NCBI GenBank assembly: GCA_023374025.1
Contig: SIJG01000004.1
Location: 1,547,226 to 1,611,225, forward strand
Direction of reading: 5' to 3'
From: Heterodera schachtii
Lineage: Eukaryota > Nematoda > Chromadorea > Rhabditida > Heteroderidae
DNA length: 64,000 bases
The notes beneath the pieces are model-generated. The model made no database searches. It was not told the origin of the DNA and saw only the letters and a list, made by a program, of their open reading frames with translations. Shown in pieces: positions 1 through 10,674 of this stretch. Position 1 is the stretch's first letter. Each line of letters opens with the position of its first letter. Made by a program: the position numbers and the translations under genes.

Positions 1-181
1 GGAGGGAGAAAGAGGGAACTGCTGATCAAAAGATAAAGAGAAATAGAGAGGAAGGGACTGATCAGAGAGAGGCGAAAAAGGGCAGGGAGAAAGAGGAGAC
101 TAATCAAAAGATAAGAGAAAAGATGGGACGAGGGATGGCTAAAAAGACAGACAAAATGAACCAGGATGGAAATGTAATTAC
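1..181. repeat. purine-rich degenerate repeat
   Basis: A GA-rich stretch in which a short block beginning CTGATCAAAAGATAA recurs about 90 bases later as CTAATCAAAAGATAA. It probably lies within an intron of the dioxygenase-like gene that starts at 953 and runs leftward. No exon is recognisable in it. Confidence 0.4.
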
Positions 182-953
182 AGCAAAGTGCTGGTGAGAG
201 AAAAGTCAGCGATGGGACGGAAGCCTGGCATGAATAATCCGCGGTAGTCAACGTTTTGGATCAAAGTGTGGGCAATGGACCCGGCGGAACCGGCAATTTT
301 TGCGACAAACAAACAGCCATTTTGATCAGTGATCATTTGCTTAGGTGCCAACAATTCCAGTCCATTTTCTTGGAGGGTCTGAAAAAAGATTTGGCAATTA
401 ATTAATACTCACTAATTAGTGTTAATGGCCTACCGCAAGAACGGCGTCCAAATTGTCAACTTCGTAAGACTGAAAGGGACAAAAGATAAATGGCACAGAA
501 AAGGGAATTAATTAGTGGCGAATTGACTGACCACGTCTTTGACAAAATCTCCGCGTTTTCCCACTTCAGCGCCAATTCCCTCCGAATCGTCCGGCGAAAT
601 GCTACATTTGAAGACAAAAATAATCTGTGAAATCGCAGAAACTCTTGAATTTAGCCAATTACAATACAATAATTACCGGTCCCTTTCTAATGGCAATTTC
701 GGAGGCATTTTCCGTCTGACGCTGCGCAAAACGACGAAAATCGAAATGGAAACAATGCCAAAAAGAAGCCTAATTAAAGGAAAGAAAAGGGACAAATAAT
801 TAATGAATGGAATAGCAAATATTCAGCAGCGCAATAATTAGGTAGTTTAAATGGGGCAATTAATTAATTAATTACCTGTTTAGCATTGGACACAAAAAAT
901 TCGATGTGATGGAAGCATTGGACGGGCGGAATTTCCGGTGCTGAAGAGGGCAT
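182..953 (-). CDS. 4-hydroxyphenylpyruvate dioxygenase-like protein, 5' part only
   Basis: Enzymes of this family (HPD/HPDL) are Fe(II) dioxygenases of the vicinal-oxygen-chelate fold; HPD converts 4-hydroxyphenylpyruvate to homogentisate in tyrosine breakdown, and HPDL is a mitochondrial relative. Five exons join in phase: 876-953, 677-769, 532-624, 434-469 and 182-378. The start ATG is at 953. Residues about 13-26 contain CFHHIEFFVSNAKQ, the opening strand of the N-terminal domain, followed later by FVFKCSISP, GDFVKDVSYEV and HTLIQNVDYRGLF, which align in order with the N-terminal half of HPD. The last exon can be read to a splice donor at 181 or to a stop immediately after it; the C-terminal half with the iron ligands would lie left of the window. 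HPD and HPDL cannot be told apart from this half. Confidence 0.72.
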
Positions 954-2263
954 TTTGGGGGAAAAATCGAAGAAAATGCGTAAAATCAAAAATAATTGGA
1001 AAAAGGCGTAAAATAATTTTCATTTAAATTATACAATTAATAAATTGCCATATTTAATTAATAACTGAATCTCCGCTTCTTTTTTGCGTCCATTTGGTCA
1101 TTCCCTTCAAACTTTTGTTTATTGGGGTGGGAATTGCACGAAAATGGAGGAATTATCACAAAAATATGTAAAAATAAATCAATATTTTGTGCAGCTTTTA
1201 TTTGGTCTTAGGAAAAAATGCCGAAAATTCAAAAATATTTAATTCAGATTTTATGAGTTTGGCTTCGAATCGAAACCGCTTAAATTACGTTTAAATTAAA
1301 AGGAGAAATGGAAAGCACAAAGTGGACATTTGCCAATGAGCAAAATTATATTTAATAAGCAAACAAAACGAGCTGATCAAAAACATTCGTAATTAATTCG
1401 TTAATTAGCTAATTTGTTAATTAATTAATTATTTCGTTAATTGGCTTGTGCCGTTGCGCTGTCTCTAAACGGGAATGCTTCTCGAGGCAATCGTTTGCCG
1501 TTGCGCCGCCCTTTCCGCCCCTCCGTTCGCTCCGTTTCCGCTTCTCCTCATTCCATTGCCTCCATTTGCGCCATTGAACGAATTCAGAACGATGGTTTGC
1601 CCACCTCTGAAGAAACAAATTTGAAAAAACGGAAAAATCACGCGACGGAGACAGATTGACAGGTGAAAATGGGCAATTATCAGTTGGAAGAGCAAAAGGG
1701 GCGGAGACAGCGAAAGTAAAAAAGTTAAAAAAGTGGCAAAAAACGGCTGGCAAAGGGCGCGGACCAATTTCGATTAATTGACAGATAGTTTTGCAATTGC
1801 TGCACATGAGCAAATTAATTGGCTCTTCAATTAAATAATACGATTGGACCTTTCTCCACTATTCGCCCAATGTTTCGGCTTCCCCCATTCGCTTTTTCCA
1901 TTGCCACATTCCGCTTCCCCCATTTCCCGCTTCTCCGCTTCCCCATTCCGCTTCCCCCGTTCCGCTTCCCCATTCCGCTTCCCCCGTTCCGCTTCCCCAT
2001 TCCGCTTCCCCCGTTCCGCTTCCCCATTCCGCTTCCCCCGTTCCGCTTCCCCATTCCGCTTCCCCATTCCGCTTCCCATTCCGCTTCCCCGTTCCGCTTC
2101 CCATTCCGCTTCCCCCGTTCCGCTTCCCCATTCCGCTTCCCATTCCGCTTCTCCATTCCGCTTCCCCATTCCGCTTCCCCATTCCGCTTCCCCATTCCGC
2201 TTCCCCCGTTCCGCTTCCCCATTCCGCTTCCCCATTCCGCTTCCCCATTCCGCGTTCCCCCAC
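954..2263. other. noncoding interval with a minisatellite
   Basis: AT-rich sequence with many TTAATTAA blocks up to about 1440. From about 1905 it becomes the minisatellite listed separately. A minus-strand acceptor-like TTCTTCAG near 1612 is followed by open frames that could be a further TMIE exon, but no frame is convincing. Confidence 0.4.
1905..2262. repeat. 27-base minisatellite (two 13-14-base half units)
   Basis: Plus-strand units alternate CCGTTCCGCTTCCC and CATTCCGCTTCCC for about 350 bases with few substitutions. The array has no stop codons in three minus frames and two plus frames, which creates several overlapping spurious open frames. On the minus strand it begins directly after the last recognisable TMIE codon (2264). 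If read through it would encode a nine-residue Gly/Glu/Trp/Ser repeat. Confidence 0.9.
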
Positions 2264-2530
2264 CTGTAACTGATTGTGCTCGCTCTCCTGCGACTCGCCG
2301 CCGTCTCCTCCGCCCGACTCTTTCAGTGCCTTCCTTTTCCGTCTCTTCGCCGCTCTCAGCTCAATTTGGCGTTTTGTGCGCGGAATTCGAATGCGCACAA
2401 AACAGCAAACGATGACAATCATCACCAGCAGAACGGAGGAGACGAGGCCAATTAGCATCCAAAGACGAAGGCCCGGCGCGACGAACTGATCGAGCAAATG
2501 ATACTGTGGCGGGGACTGTTGTTCGATCAT
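2264..2530 (-). CDS. tmie: TMIE-like transmembrane protein, one exon
   Basis: TMIE (transmembrane inner ear) is a small subunit of the mechanotransduction channel complex that works with TMC proteins, in vertebrate hair cells and in nematodes. The start ATG at 2530 gives a short N-terminus, then LRLWMLIGL and a single membrane helix at about residues 24-46, followed at once by the family signature RIRIPRTKRQIELRAAKRR, which matches the TMIE juxtamembrane motif (R/V-PRTR-x-EI-E-R). The C-terminus is Lys/Arg-rich, then Gly/Glu-rich. The exon ends at a CAG followed by GTGGGG, a usable donor, exactly where the minisatellite begins. Either splicing removes the array, or readthrough adds a long repeat tail. 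A cleavable N-terminal signal, present in vertebrate TMIE, is not seen and may be on a missing 5' exon. Confidence 0.72.
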
Positions 2531-4213
2531 CGATCACTCTTTGGGGAAGCAAATTAATGAGGGGAGAAGAAGGGACAATCCGAGAGAAAAGCCAACTCAC
2601 TGAAGCGAAGAATTGAACTTGAGTTTTAAGAATTTAATTTCTGATTTCCATTTCACGCCTCTCAAAATTTTAAGCGTTGTTATTTCCGATTAATGCAATT
2701 TTATTGTAATTAATTAGACAATTTGAAAGGTCAACATAAATTAATCGACAAATTTAAATGCATTGGAATTTCTCAATTAATGACACCCAAATGCCTTCGT
2801 TTGACCTCGGCTTTTCCATTGGTCGGTCCTCCTAAATACATAAAGCACAATTCCCACCCTTGAGGCCATTTGGCGTTTCCTTCGGCCAAAAGAGGGCCAA
2901 CCCCTGAGGCGACGAAAGAAAATCGATTGAAAATTGGGAGAGGAAAAGCTAAGGGAAGAAGCGGGGGAGGGGGGGGGGGGGGGTGGGCACTGCTTATTTA
3001 CTTATTTATGGCAATTTCATCGCATGGCAAAATGAACGTCGGTCAAAAAGGTATCAAATAATAATTTGGTGCAAAAATGGGCTTGGCCGGAGAGTAGTCT
3101 GAATTGTGTTTTGGTCGACTATCGCACTCAATGCTTTGCTGGCACCGGCACTGTCTCCCAAATGGACCCGTGGCGGGATCAGCCACAAAGGCGTCTTGTC
3201 CCAATGCCCCGTGCCCACAGCGGTCGTCCCGACCTTTTCTGGTACAGCGCCGCCCTCTCTCGAGGGCTCCCCTGCTAGGGAATGCCATCCCCGGAGGGAC
3301 GGGGGCCATTTCTCAGACCTTCCCAGGAACTGAAGCACAGGCAACAGAAAGTGCCTTTTGGTGGTTCCTCACAGTCATCTTCCAGCCAAGCCATGCTCAG
3401 CAAATGAAAAGGTGATCTTTTATAAACGAAAAGAAAAATAATGAAATTTAAATGATGGGTTAGAAAAGAGGAAAGAAAAAAGAAAAATACTTAATGCTTT
3501 CTCTGTTTTCTCTCATTTCTTTTCCCTCTCTCATTGCTTTACTGTCTCTCTTTATATTTTCCTTTTCTCTCGCATAGAAAGAAAGCAAAGAAATTGCGAG
3601 AGAATAAAGAAACGAAAAAGTAAAGATAGTGAGAGAGAGATAGAGAGAGAGAAATGAAAATAGTGTGTGCATTTTCTCGTTTCTCTTTCCTTTTTTTAAA
3701 CTCATAAAATATTTTCTCTTTTTTCTTTTCCCCTTATAAAAAAAACGCTCTTTCTCCGTTTTCCAGTGTGGTGATGGCGTTGGGCGTTTGTCGGAACCAC
3801 AAAACAGTCCAAGCGAAGTGACTGGCCATTGTTCTGAGGAAAGTCCCTGGACCAGCGGCCGAAAGGGTCCGCGCCCAAACGGTGCGCAGTCGGACACACA
3901 AAACCCCAAAAGGGGCCCTTGGGCGACCGAAAGGGCCACGATGCCCCCGGGGGAAGAGCCCGGTCGCTTTCGGAAAGGGAGTGCCGATGTTCGTCGAAGC
4001 GCAAAGTGATGCGTCATAACTGAATAGGGCTTACAACGCCCGTCACCACCATTTTTGCATTTAATTATAAAACATTAAAATGGAAAATGTTCACGTAACC
4101 CTGAAGAGGCAGCTGTTATTCCTCTTCCTTTCTTCCCATTCCAATTGATCACATGTTGGCCTGAGTGAGCTTTTCCTCTGATCATTCCTTAATTCCCCCC
4201 CCCCCCTCTCAAA
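2531..4213. other. intergenic, with a G run and two weak Cys-rich open stretches
   Basis: Contains a G run near 2965-2984, AT-rich noncoding sequence, and two GC-rich islands (3060-3420 and 3740-4020) that look partly coding on the minus strand. The rest (3420-3740) is purine/pyrimidine-rich with no gene seen. Confidence 0.4.
3060..3420 (-). pseudogene. Cys-rich fragment with colipase/prokineticin-like spacing
   Basis: On the minus strand one frame reads DDCEEPPKGTFCCLC and a second frame, downstream, reads RCTRKG, CGHG and GPFGRQCRCQQSIEC. Together the Cys order C-CC-C-C-C-CxC-C resembles the prokineticin/Dickkopf colipase fold, in which the final block is FxxxCxCxxxLxC. The two halves are in different frames with a stop between them, and I could not find a phase-compatible intron. 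It is either a decayed copy or a gene broken by an indel. The assignment rests only on Cys spacing and is weak. Confidence 0.25.
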
Positions 4214-4665
4214 ATGTCTCTTCCGTCGATGTTTTCCGTGGGCCAATCGGAGGCAATTTGTGAGATTTGTGGTGGCACAGTCGGTCCTTTGGAGCAAAAA
4301 GTGCAAACGCAAAAGCGCACGAGTTGGTCATTTTCAATTGTTAATTTAAATCCAGAAAAAGCCACTCAAAATTGTGTTTGAATTTGGTGAAATGGGAATT
4401 TGTCTGTGCTTTCTTTGCCATTCGTTCGTTTTACCATTTTTAATTACTTTTCAAATTCCCGCTTAATTTGCTTTGCTCTTTTGAAGTGCACAGAGAGTGC
4501 TTCAAATGTGCCATTTGCGACGTTCCGCTGACTGTCGGCGCCTGCGCTTTGGACCATTCGCTTTGTCGTTACGTCGGCCCGCTTTGGTTCTGCAACACTC
4601 ACATGATGCTCGGGTCGGGCGAGAAGTATCAGAAGATGAAGCAGAAAAGGGGAGGAGCGAAATGA
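4214..4665 (+). CDS. single-LIM-domain protein
   Basis: LIM domains are double zinc fingers used for protein-protein contacts, often in the cytoskeleton. Two exons (4214-4322 and 4487-4665) join in phase with GT-AG borders. The zinc ligands are all visible: CEIC in exon 1, then after 18 residues HREC, then CAIC two residues on, then a C and an H in WFCNTH. That is C-x2-C-x18-H-x2-C-x2-C-x2-C-x21-C-x2-H, the LIM consensus. The protein is about 95 residues with a short basic tail rich in Lys and Met and no other domain. I cannot assign it to a named LIM family. Confidence 0.65.
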
Positions 4666-6117
4666 GGCGAGAAAAGGGACAGAAATAACGAAAGAAACGG
4701 AAGAAAAAGCCACCACAGAGAACAAATGAAAGAATGATCAAAGTGAAAAAAGACATGGCACCAAAGATGGGCTCAATCTTTTCGAATTACCATTTTTGGA
4801 GGAAGTTCCGGTTAAATGCGATGTTTAATTGATTTTGATGTGATTAATTAATTATATTATTGGAATAAATTTGGAAAACTTCGGGTTTTGGGTCTTTGGA
4901 ACTTCAGCTTCTGGTAGAAATTGGGCTTTAGCTTCGCCGTCAAGTCAAAGCCGAGCTTCCCCCTTCCCTGAATGTTCAAGTTTTGAATAGGCAAGCGAAG
5001 TCGAAGCCAACCGACGAGCAGCGACAAAACTTGAAATGGACTGTCAAAACGTTTATGTGACAAATAATTTCACAATATATGTGATTTATTTTGAATGTAA
5101 TTTTTAGATCGTTTTACTTAAAATAATAATAATTATTATTGTTATTATTATTATATTTTTATTGTAATCATTTTTGAGTGTCTTTAATCTTAAATTTAAT
5201 GAAACTATAATAGGCAATTACTTTTTTTAATTTAAAAGCCCCTTTATTATTCGCTTTTCTCCACCCATTAATGAATGACCTTCTTTTTCAGTGCTTCGAT
5301 TTGATCGCTTAATTTATGAATTTCATTTTTATTCTCTCATTCCTTCGCCACGCCATTCATTGAACGGCGTTCGTTCGTTCATTCAAATGCAATTAAAAAC
5401 AATTAAATGATTGATTGATTAATCGTCTGCTGGTGGATGGTTAAACGATTGATCGGTAAGTGTTTGAGGTTCGGGGGGGGGGGGGCAAAGGACGTAATGC
5501 CCCAACCCTTGGCAAAAGACTAATCCCTCTTCACCAATCGCCATTAAAAAAGTTCCGATGATTGTTCCTTAATCTGCTTAATTAGTCCCCTTCTCTTCCT
5601 TCTCCTATGGACTGTTCAATTGCAATTCCGCTGCTTTTCAACTTTTTCTTTTTCGCAATGATTTCTTCCGCCGGTATTTTACAGTTTTTTATTTTTTTAT
5701 TAAATAGTTTGTTATTAAAACTTAAGGCCTTTTAAATGCCGAAACGAATCCAACAGAAGATACTCACCAACAAAAACAGACTGATGAACCACCAAAATAT
5801 GCAATGCCAACAAATAACGTAAGTTCCCACGTTTTGGACATTGCGGCGGGACGACCAGCGGAGGGAGTCAAATGCACAGCGTACAAATGGAAAGTGAGGT
5901 GTGTAGAGGGGCATTATATAAGGGAGAGAATGAGAGAGGAATGATCAGTTTAAAGGGAAAGAGAAAGAACCAAAAGGGAAAGGTAACGGAACTGATCAGT
6001 TTAATTGGAAAGAAGGTAAGGACCAATTAATGGAACGGGGAAGGGGACTGATCTGTTTAAGGAAGTAGGAGGGAAGGGAAGCGGAGACTGATCAGTTTAG
6101 GGGGAGAGGGACAGCGA
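4666..6117. other. noncoding, repeat-bearing interval
   Basis: Includes AT-rich trinucleotide tracts at about 5124-5160, a G run near 5475-5486, and a degenerate tandem array at about 5940-6105 in which ACTGATCAGTTTAA recurs about every 55-60 bases. One weak minus exon candidate (5768-5841) is listed separately. Nothing else gene-like is seen. Confidence 0.4.
5768..5841 (-). CDS. possible first exon of a small membrane or secreted protein
   Basis: An ATG at 5841 opens MSKTWELTLFVGIAYFGG, a hydrophobic leader-like peptide, and runs to a strong donor (GTGAGTATC). I found no continuing exon to the left, so this is only a candidate. Confidence 0.2.
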
Positions 6118-6225
6118 TCATTCTTTCAAGTTGATTAGGCGAATGAACTTTATTATTTCAGTGAACAACGTTCCGAAAAGAATGTCACCGGCGATGAGCA
6201 CGGCGAAGAGGGGGGCACTTGGGAA
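6118..6225 (-). CDS. possible last exon of a membrane protein
   Basis: After an acceptor (CCCCACAG) the exon reads a hydrophobic segment, APLFAVLIAGDILFGTLF, then EIIKFIRLINLKE and a stop. The preceding exon is uncertain; a Cys-containing open stretch lies at about 6260-6400. I do not recognise a family. Confidence 0.3.
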   Translation of the reverse strand, partial: FPSAPLFAVLIAGDILFGTLFTEIIKFIRLINLKE

Positions 6226-6474
6226 CTGTGGGGACAAACGTTGTGACTGATAATTATGCGCTAAAATAGGGAGATGGCATTTCAGAGAGACAAATGAGCA
6301 GGGACGAATCGCAATTGTGCATCCGGGGAAGGCATTGAGCGAAGGCATTTTCAAATTGCACTTCCGCACGAAGGAATATTTCGAAGGGCAAAAGCGCAAC
6401 ACTTTTTACCCTTTTATCGAGGCAATTAAACATTTAAATTGAGTAATTAAAGGGAAGCAAAGGACCAAAGAAAA

Positions 6475-6741
6475 ATGAAACTGCCGAGATTAATTCGAGA
6501 AGCATTCCCTTGCATTGTGCGCATTGTCAGTTTAAGTCCCCCCATTTTGACAAATTAATTTTTAAATTCGTGCCTTTGTCCCTTCACTTCGTCGTTCCAA
6601 TTGTTCTTTCTTTCTTTTTCTTTCTCTTTTCTCTCCCCCATTTATTTTCAGATCGTTTTCCAAATTGATGATCCCACCGCCCATTACCACGTGCCAATCA
6701 CTTTGAGTAACTTTGGCTATTCCACGTACAAAGGCCAATAA
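6475..6741 (+). CDS. hypothetical 46-residue protein
   Basis: Two exons (6475-6525 and 6652-6741) join in phase with a GTCAGT donor and a TTTTCAG acceptor. The product starts MKLPRLIREAFPCIVRI and ends DDPTAHYHVPITLSNFGYS plus six more residues. It has an amphipathic, mitochondrial-leader-like N-terminus and no recognised domain. The second exon looks coding; the first exon and the start are inferred. Confidence 0.35.
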
Positions 6742-8540
6742 TAGCGATGGAATTACGACGCAATTTCACTTTTTTGGTCATCGATAAAATGTTTTGAGCA
6801 TTTCCCGCTGATTTGTTCATGTAAATCCGTTTTCTTTTTTTTCCGATCGCCAAAAGTCCGTTGAATAAATTCGTTATTAAAATGTGTTAATTTTGCGTTT
6901 TGTCACAAATTGTGTAACTTTTCTTTCGTTACAATTAGTTGTTTTATCGGTTAATCGCCATCATTCATCACACAAAAAAGAACCCATTAACTTTTATACA
7001 TATAAATTTAAATTTTGCCCTTTTTGGAAAAATTGCCCAAAACGCTTTTTGCCTAAGGCAAATTTTCCGTATTTTCTGCTTCTCTGAAACACTGCTCTCT
7101 ATTTTTCTCGTTGTTCTCATCCATTCGTCGTGAAAAGGTGGGTTGGGTTTAATAAGATGTGTAAAATGTCGTAAGTCCCTTTGTGTGCTCTGCTCCACTC
7201 ACTTTGCTTTCTGTCGCTGCTCTGTCCCCCTCTTTTTCACTTTTTTCCTTTCTCTCTTGCTCTCTCTCTCTCTCTCCTTTCCTCTCTCTCTCTTTCCCCG
7301 TTTTCCTATTTATGCCCTCTTCCATTTTCCATTCTTACCCCCTCCCTCTCCCTGCATCCTTTCCCCTCGCCCATCACGCCCCCTTCCCCCTCCCGCTTCC
7401 CCCCCCCCTCCTTCTCCTCCCCCCTCCCCTTCCCTCTCCCCCTCTTTTCTCCATCCCTTCCCTCCCTCCCCCTCTCTTTTCTCCTCCCCTTCCCCTCCCT
7501 CCGCCGCTATTCGTCCGTCCATCCGTCCATCATTAAAACTCCATTCCGATTCAATCAGAGCAGCAACAGCAGCAGGAGCAGTAAAAAGAAAGCACTTTTT
7601 GGTTGGAGGTTCCCCTCTTACCAACACAAATCGACAAATAATCCATATGCGTGTGTGGATGATATATGAACAGTACAGAAACTCCGTTTGGTAATAAAAA
7701 AGTCACTTCCTCTCCAATGTTTCTTCCCTTTAACTTTATATTTTCGCCTGCTTCCATCAAACCAATAAATAATATTTTTATGATACTAATTAGGCCTTTT
7801 TACGCGCCGTTTGATGACAAGACAAAAACTCCATCATTTTCTCATTAATTTTCAAAAAATATTTTGAAAATTTCTTATTTAATGAATAAAATATATTTAA
7901 AGCAAATGAATCCATAGAAATATGTATTTATTTTTATTTTCTAATACATATAATTCATATCATAAATAAATATGTATAAGAAATGGACTAATATCTCCGC
8001 ATCTTCCTGCCCTCCCCCCAGCAAAGCACTTTTCTTGCAATTTTGTTCTCCTCCCGACATCCCATCGATCAGTGGCGGTGGTCTGCTGCTGCTATTCGGG
8101 ATTCCTTCCCCTTCCCCCCCCCCCCCCCCCCATTCTTCCAACCAGCAAAAGCCTATCGATCTTTGCTGTCCCTACAATTACTGAGTCTGATGGGTGTGTC
8201 CTGCTGCCCTCCCCCGTCAGTTGGACTTTTCCCTCCCCTTTCTGCTGCTTCTCCTTTTCTCACTTCAATTCATGAGACTCCCATTTTCTCCATCCTTTTC
8301 CTTCCCTATTTCTCTTCTTCACGAAATTAATATGTAAACGCCCTTTCTTGGACTATTAATATTTTACTCAACGTGCTAAGAAAATTTTAGAAAATTTTGT
8401 ACGTAAGAAATTAAAAATTAAATATGTAGGTATTTGGGAATTAAAAAAATAAACACTTTCCAGTCGATCTCGACAATTCATTGTTTTGTAATTTACATTC
8501 AAATTTGTCTTATTGTTGTTTATAATTTAAAGATTTAAAA
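6742..8540. other. noncoding, pyrimidine-rich
   Basis: About 7200-7510 is almost pure C/T with CCCTCC and CTCTCT runs, open in several frames only because it lacks purines. A C run of about 20 bases lies near 8110-8130. The remainder is AT-rich. No gene is seen. Confidence 0.5.
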
Positions 8541-10674
8541 ATGATGGGAACATTGGACATTATGGCACCGCAGACGACTCACTATTTGAACAGTCAAAAG
8601 CCAATGCTGGTAAAACAATTAATAAAATTGCCGAAAATAACTCTGCCTTTAGCAGGAAGGAAGCAAATTGAGTCAATGGCGACTTCCGCCAAAGAACCAA
8701 ACGTCCATTTCACCAGACGAACAACCGTCGAGTCTCGGCAGTCAGGCGCACAGCAGTGTTGGATCAGGTGTGAAGGGAATGTGAGAAAAATGAAAACTAT
8801 CGTTTTTAGCATAGCTTATTAATTTTGATAGGATTTTTCATTTTTTTTTTTTTACGAAATTTAGTGAACGCTGACAACAACTGCGTTTTTCTAATTCCAA
8901 TTTTGTCTCTCTTAAGATACAGACGATTCCACCCATTCTGGTACAAATTCGCAACGCCAATCGCCTCATTTTGTTGCACAACAACTGCACCACCAACAAC
9001 AACAACAACTGAATTCGTATGAGCACTGTCCAATTTTGGGGGGATGGAATGTGAATGGTACGCTTTTTGTTGGATTTGAATTGCCATCCATTTTTTTCAC
9101 ATTTCCATTGCCTTTTAGCCAAGTCATTCCGACCGGTGTCCTCCTCTCTTGGCCAATTTCCGTCCTCGCAACATTGTCAGCCCGTCAGCGATTTCAGTTT
9201 CCCGCCTCCTCCGATCGCTAATTCGCATTATTCCGCTCAAGCCTTTCCGAACCAAGTCGAGACTATCAACCAACAGGTTGATTCATTTTTAAGAAATTGA
9301 AAACCACAAAAATTTAGTCGTTTGTGGAAGGCTTTCATTCGAATTTTGTGCCGGTGACGGACCAAAATCGACACAAAGAGGCGATCGATTCGCTGGGCAT
9401 TGGCGGTACCGAAATGGGTGTGTGGCAAGATCCCAACGCGGGACTGAAGCGTTGGCAGACATACACCGGCACAAATGTGTGGGGCGACCCGGAAGAGAAA
9501 GGTTACCAATTTTAATTGAAATTGGAAATTCGACCCAATTTTTATGTCGATTTAAATTTAAAAACTGTTGACATGCCTAAGTTCCCAATAATTTATAAGA
9601 ATTCTTTTATTTTGGTATCGTATTTTAGCGAGTTTGCCCATTCAACGTTGGCAAGAGTTCGACGAGGAGGAATGTGTTGAAATGCTGACCCGACTGGATG
9701 CCATTGTCAAGAAGGTGCCCGGCACTGGCCAGGGATGGTACGGTTACGTTGCGTTCGACCCTCCTGAAATGTTCTTTTGTGGTTCAGGGGCGCCTTGCCA
9801 ACAATGGACAGTCTTCCCGCCCCTCTCCAACGCGTGCACACGCACCAGTCGACTGGCATCACTCAAGCGCAGCACCGTCCTTACCCAAACCACCAAAACA
9901 ATGCGCAGAATTACCACCAGCGACGCGTTCACAACAACCCACCAAATCGACAGCCCGCGGCTGAGCATGGCGCCGCATTGGCACACTTTGCCTCTCCATC
10001 GGCTGGCGGTCCGTACCCGCAACAGCTGCAGCACAGCACTTTCGCACAACCGCAAATGTGCGGATGGACCGGCAACGATGGGTTTGCTGCTTTTGGACAC
10101 CACCAACAACTGCAGCAGCAACGGATGGGATTCGCGATAAACGGCGGTAACAAAGTCGCCCCACCGTCGGCAACGGCTTTTCATTCCGTTGGAGGAGCGA
10201 TCGCAACCAATGGATGGATGGGTGACGGTGAAATGATGACGAACGACGGAACGGACCCGAACAACGGTTGGGTTTTCCTCTTGGCAATGTTATTACTTTG
10301 GATACGACCGCTCAATTGTTTTTTAAACAGTGTCTTTGCTGGTTGAGCAGCAGCTGCAGTTTTCGTCCAGAAACGCCGCGTTCCCTTCGGCTCATTTTCC
10401 CTTCTCCAGCGGCGATTGTTTTGCTTCTGTTCCTGGTAAGCATTTTCCAGTTCGGTTAACATTCTTTGCCGAATTTTGATTCTCTATTTCCATACATAAA
10501 ACGGGGAAAACCGTCGACCTCTCCGGGAAAGTTTCTGAGTAAAAAAAAAATTTCGGCAAAGTCTTAACAATTTTGACTTAAATTCTTTCCGGTACTGCCT
10601 GTCGGTTCCGCCAAAAAGTCGTCACAATGCCAATTTTTTGTTCAGGTGCGGGAACGACGAATTCGATTTGGTGA
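8541..10674 (+). CDS. GW-repeat protein, GW182/AIN-1-like
   Basis: GW182/TNRC6/AIN proteins bind Argonaute through Gly-Trp motifs and recruit deadenylases in microRNA silencing. Nine exons join with consistent phase: 8541-8609, 8656-8767, 8917-9057, 9119-9276, 9318-9501, 9629-9737, 9788-10266, 10331-10435 and 10646-10674, giving about 461 residues. Isolated Trp residues next to Gly, Asp or Asn recur through the chain: LGGWNVNG, GVWQDP, TNVWGDPEE, GQGWGALP, CGWTGNDG and TNGWMGDG. The intervening sequence is Gln/Asn/His/Pro-rich and disordered. NVWGDP is close to the WGDP core of TNRC6 proteins. There is no RRM, as in nematode AIN proteins. The protein ends in Trp (TTNSIW). The family call rests on GW pattern and composition rather than a folded domain. 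Confidence 0.6.

Noticed and set aside
1819..2415. long Pro/Phe/Ser-rich protein on the plus strand
   Set aside because: It is a translation of the minisatellite, which lacks stops in most frames on both strands.
7143..7694. Pro/Ser-rich protein in the CT tract
   Set aside because: Three overlapping frames are open only because the DNA is nearly pure pyrimidine; no splice or codon signal supports any.
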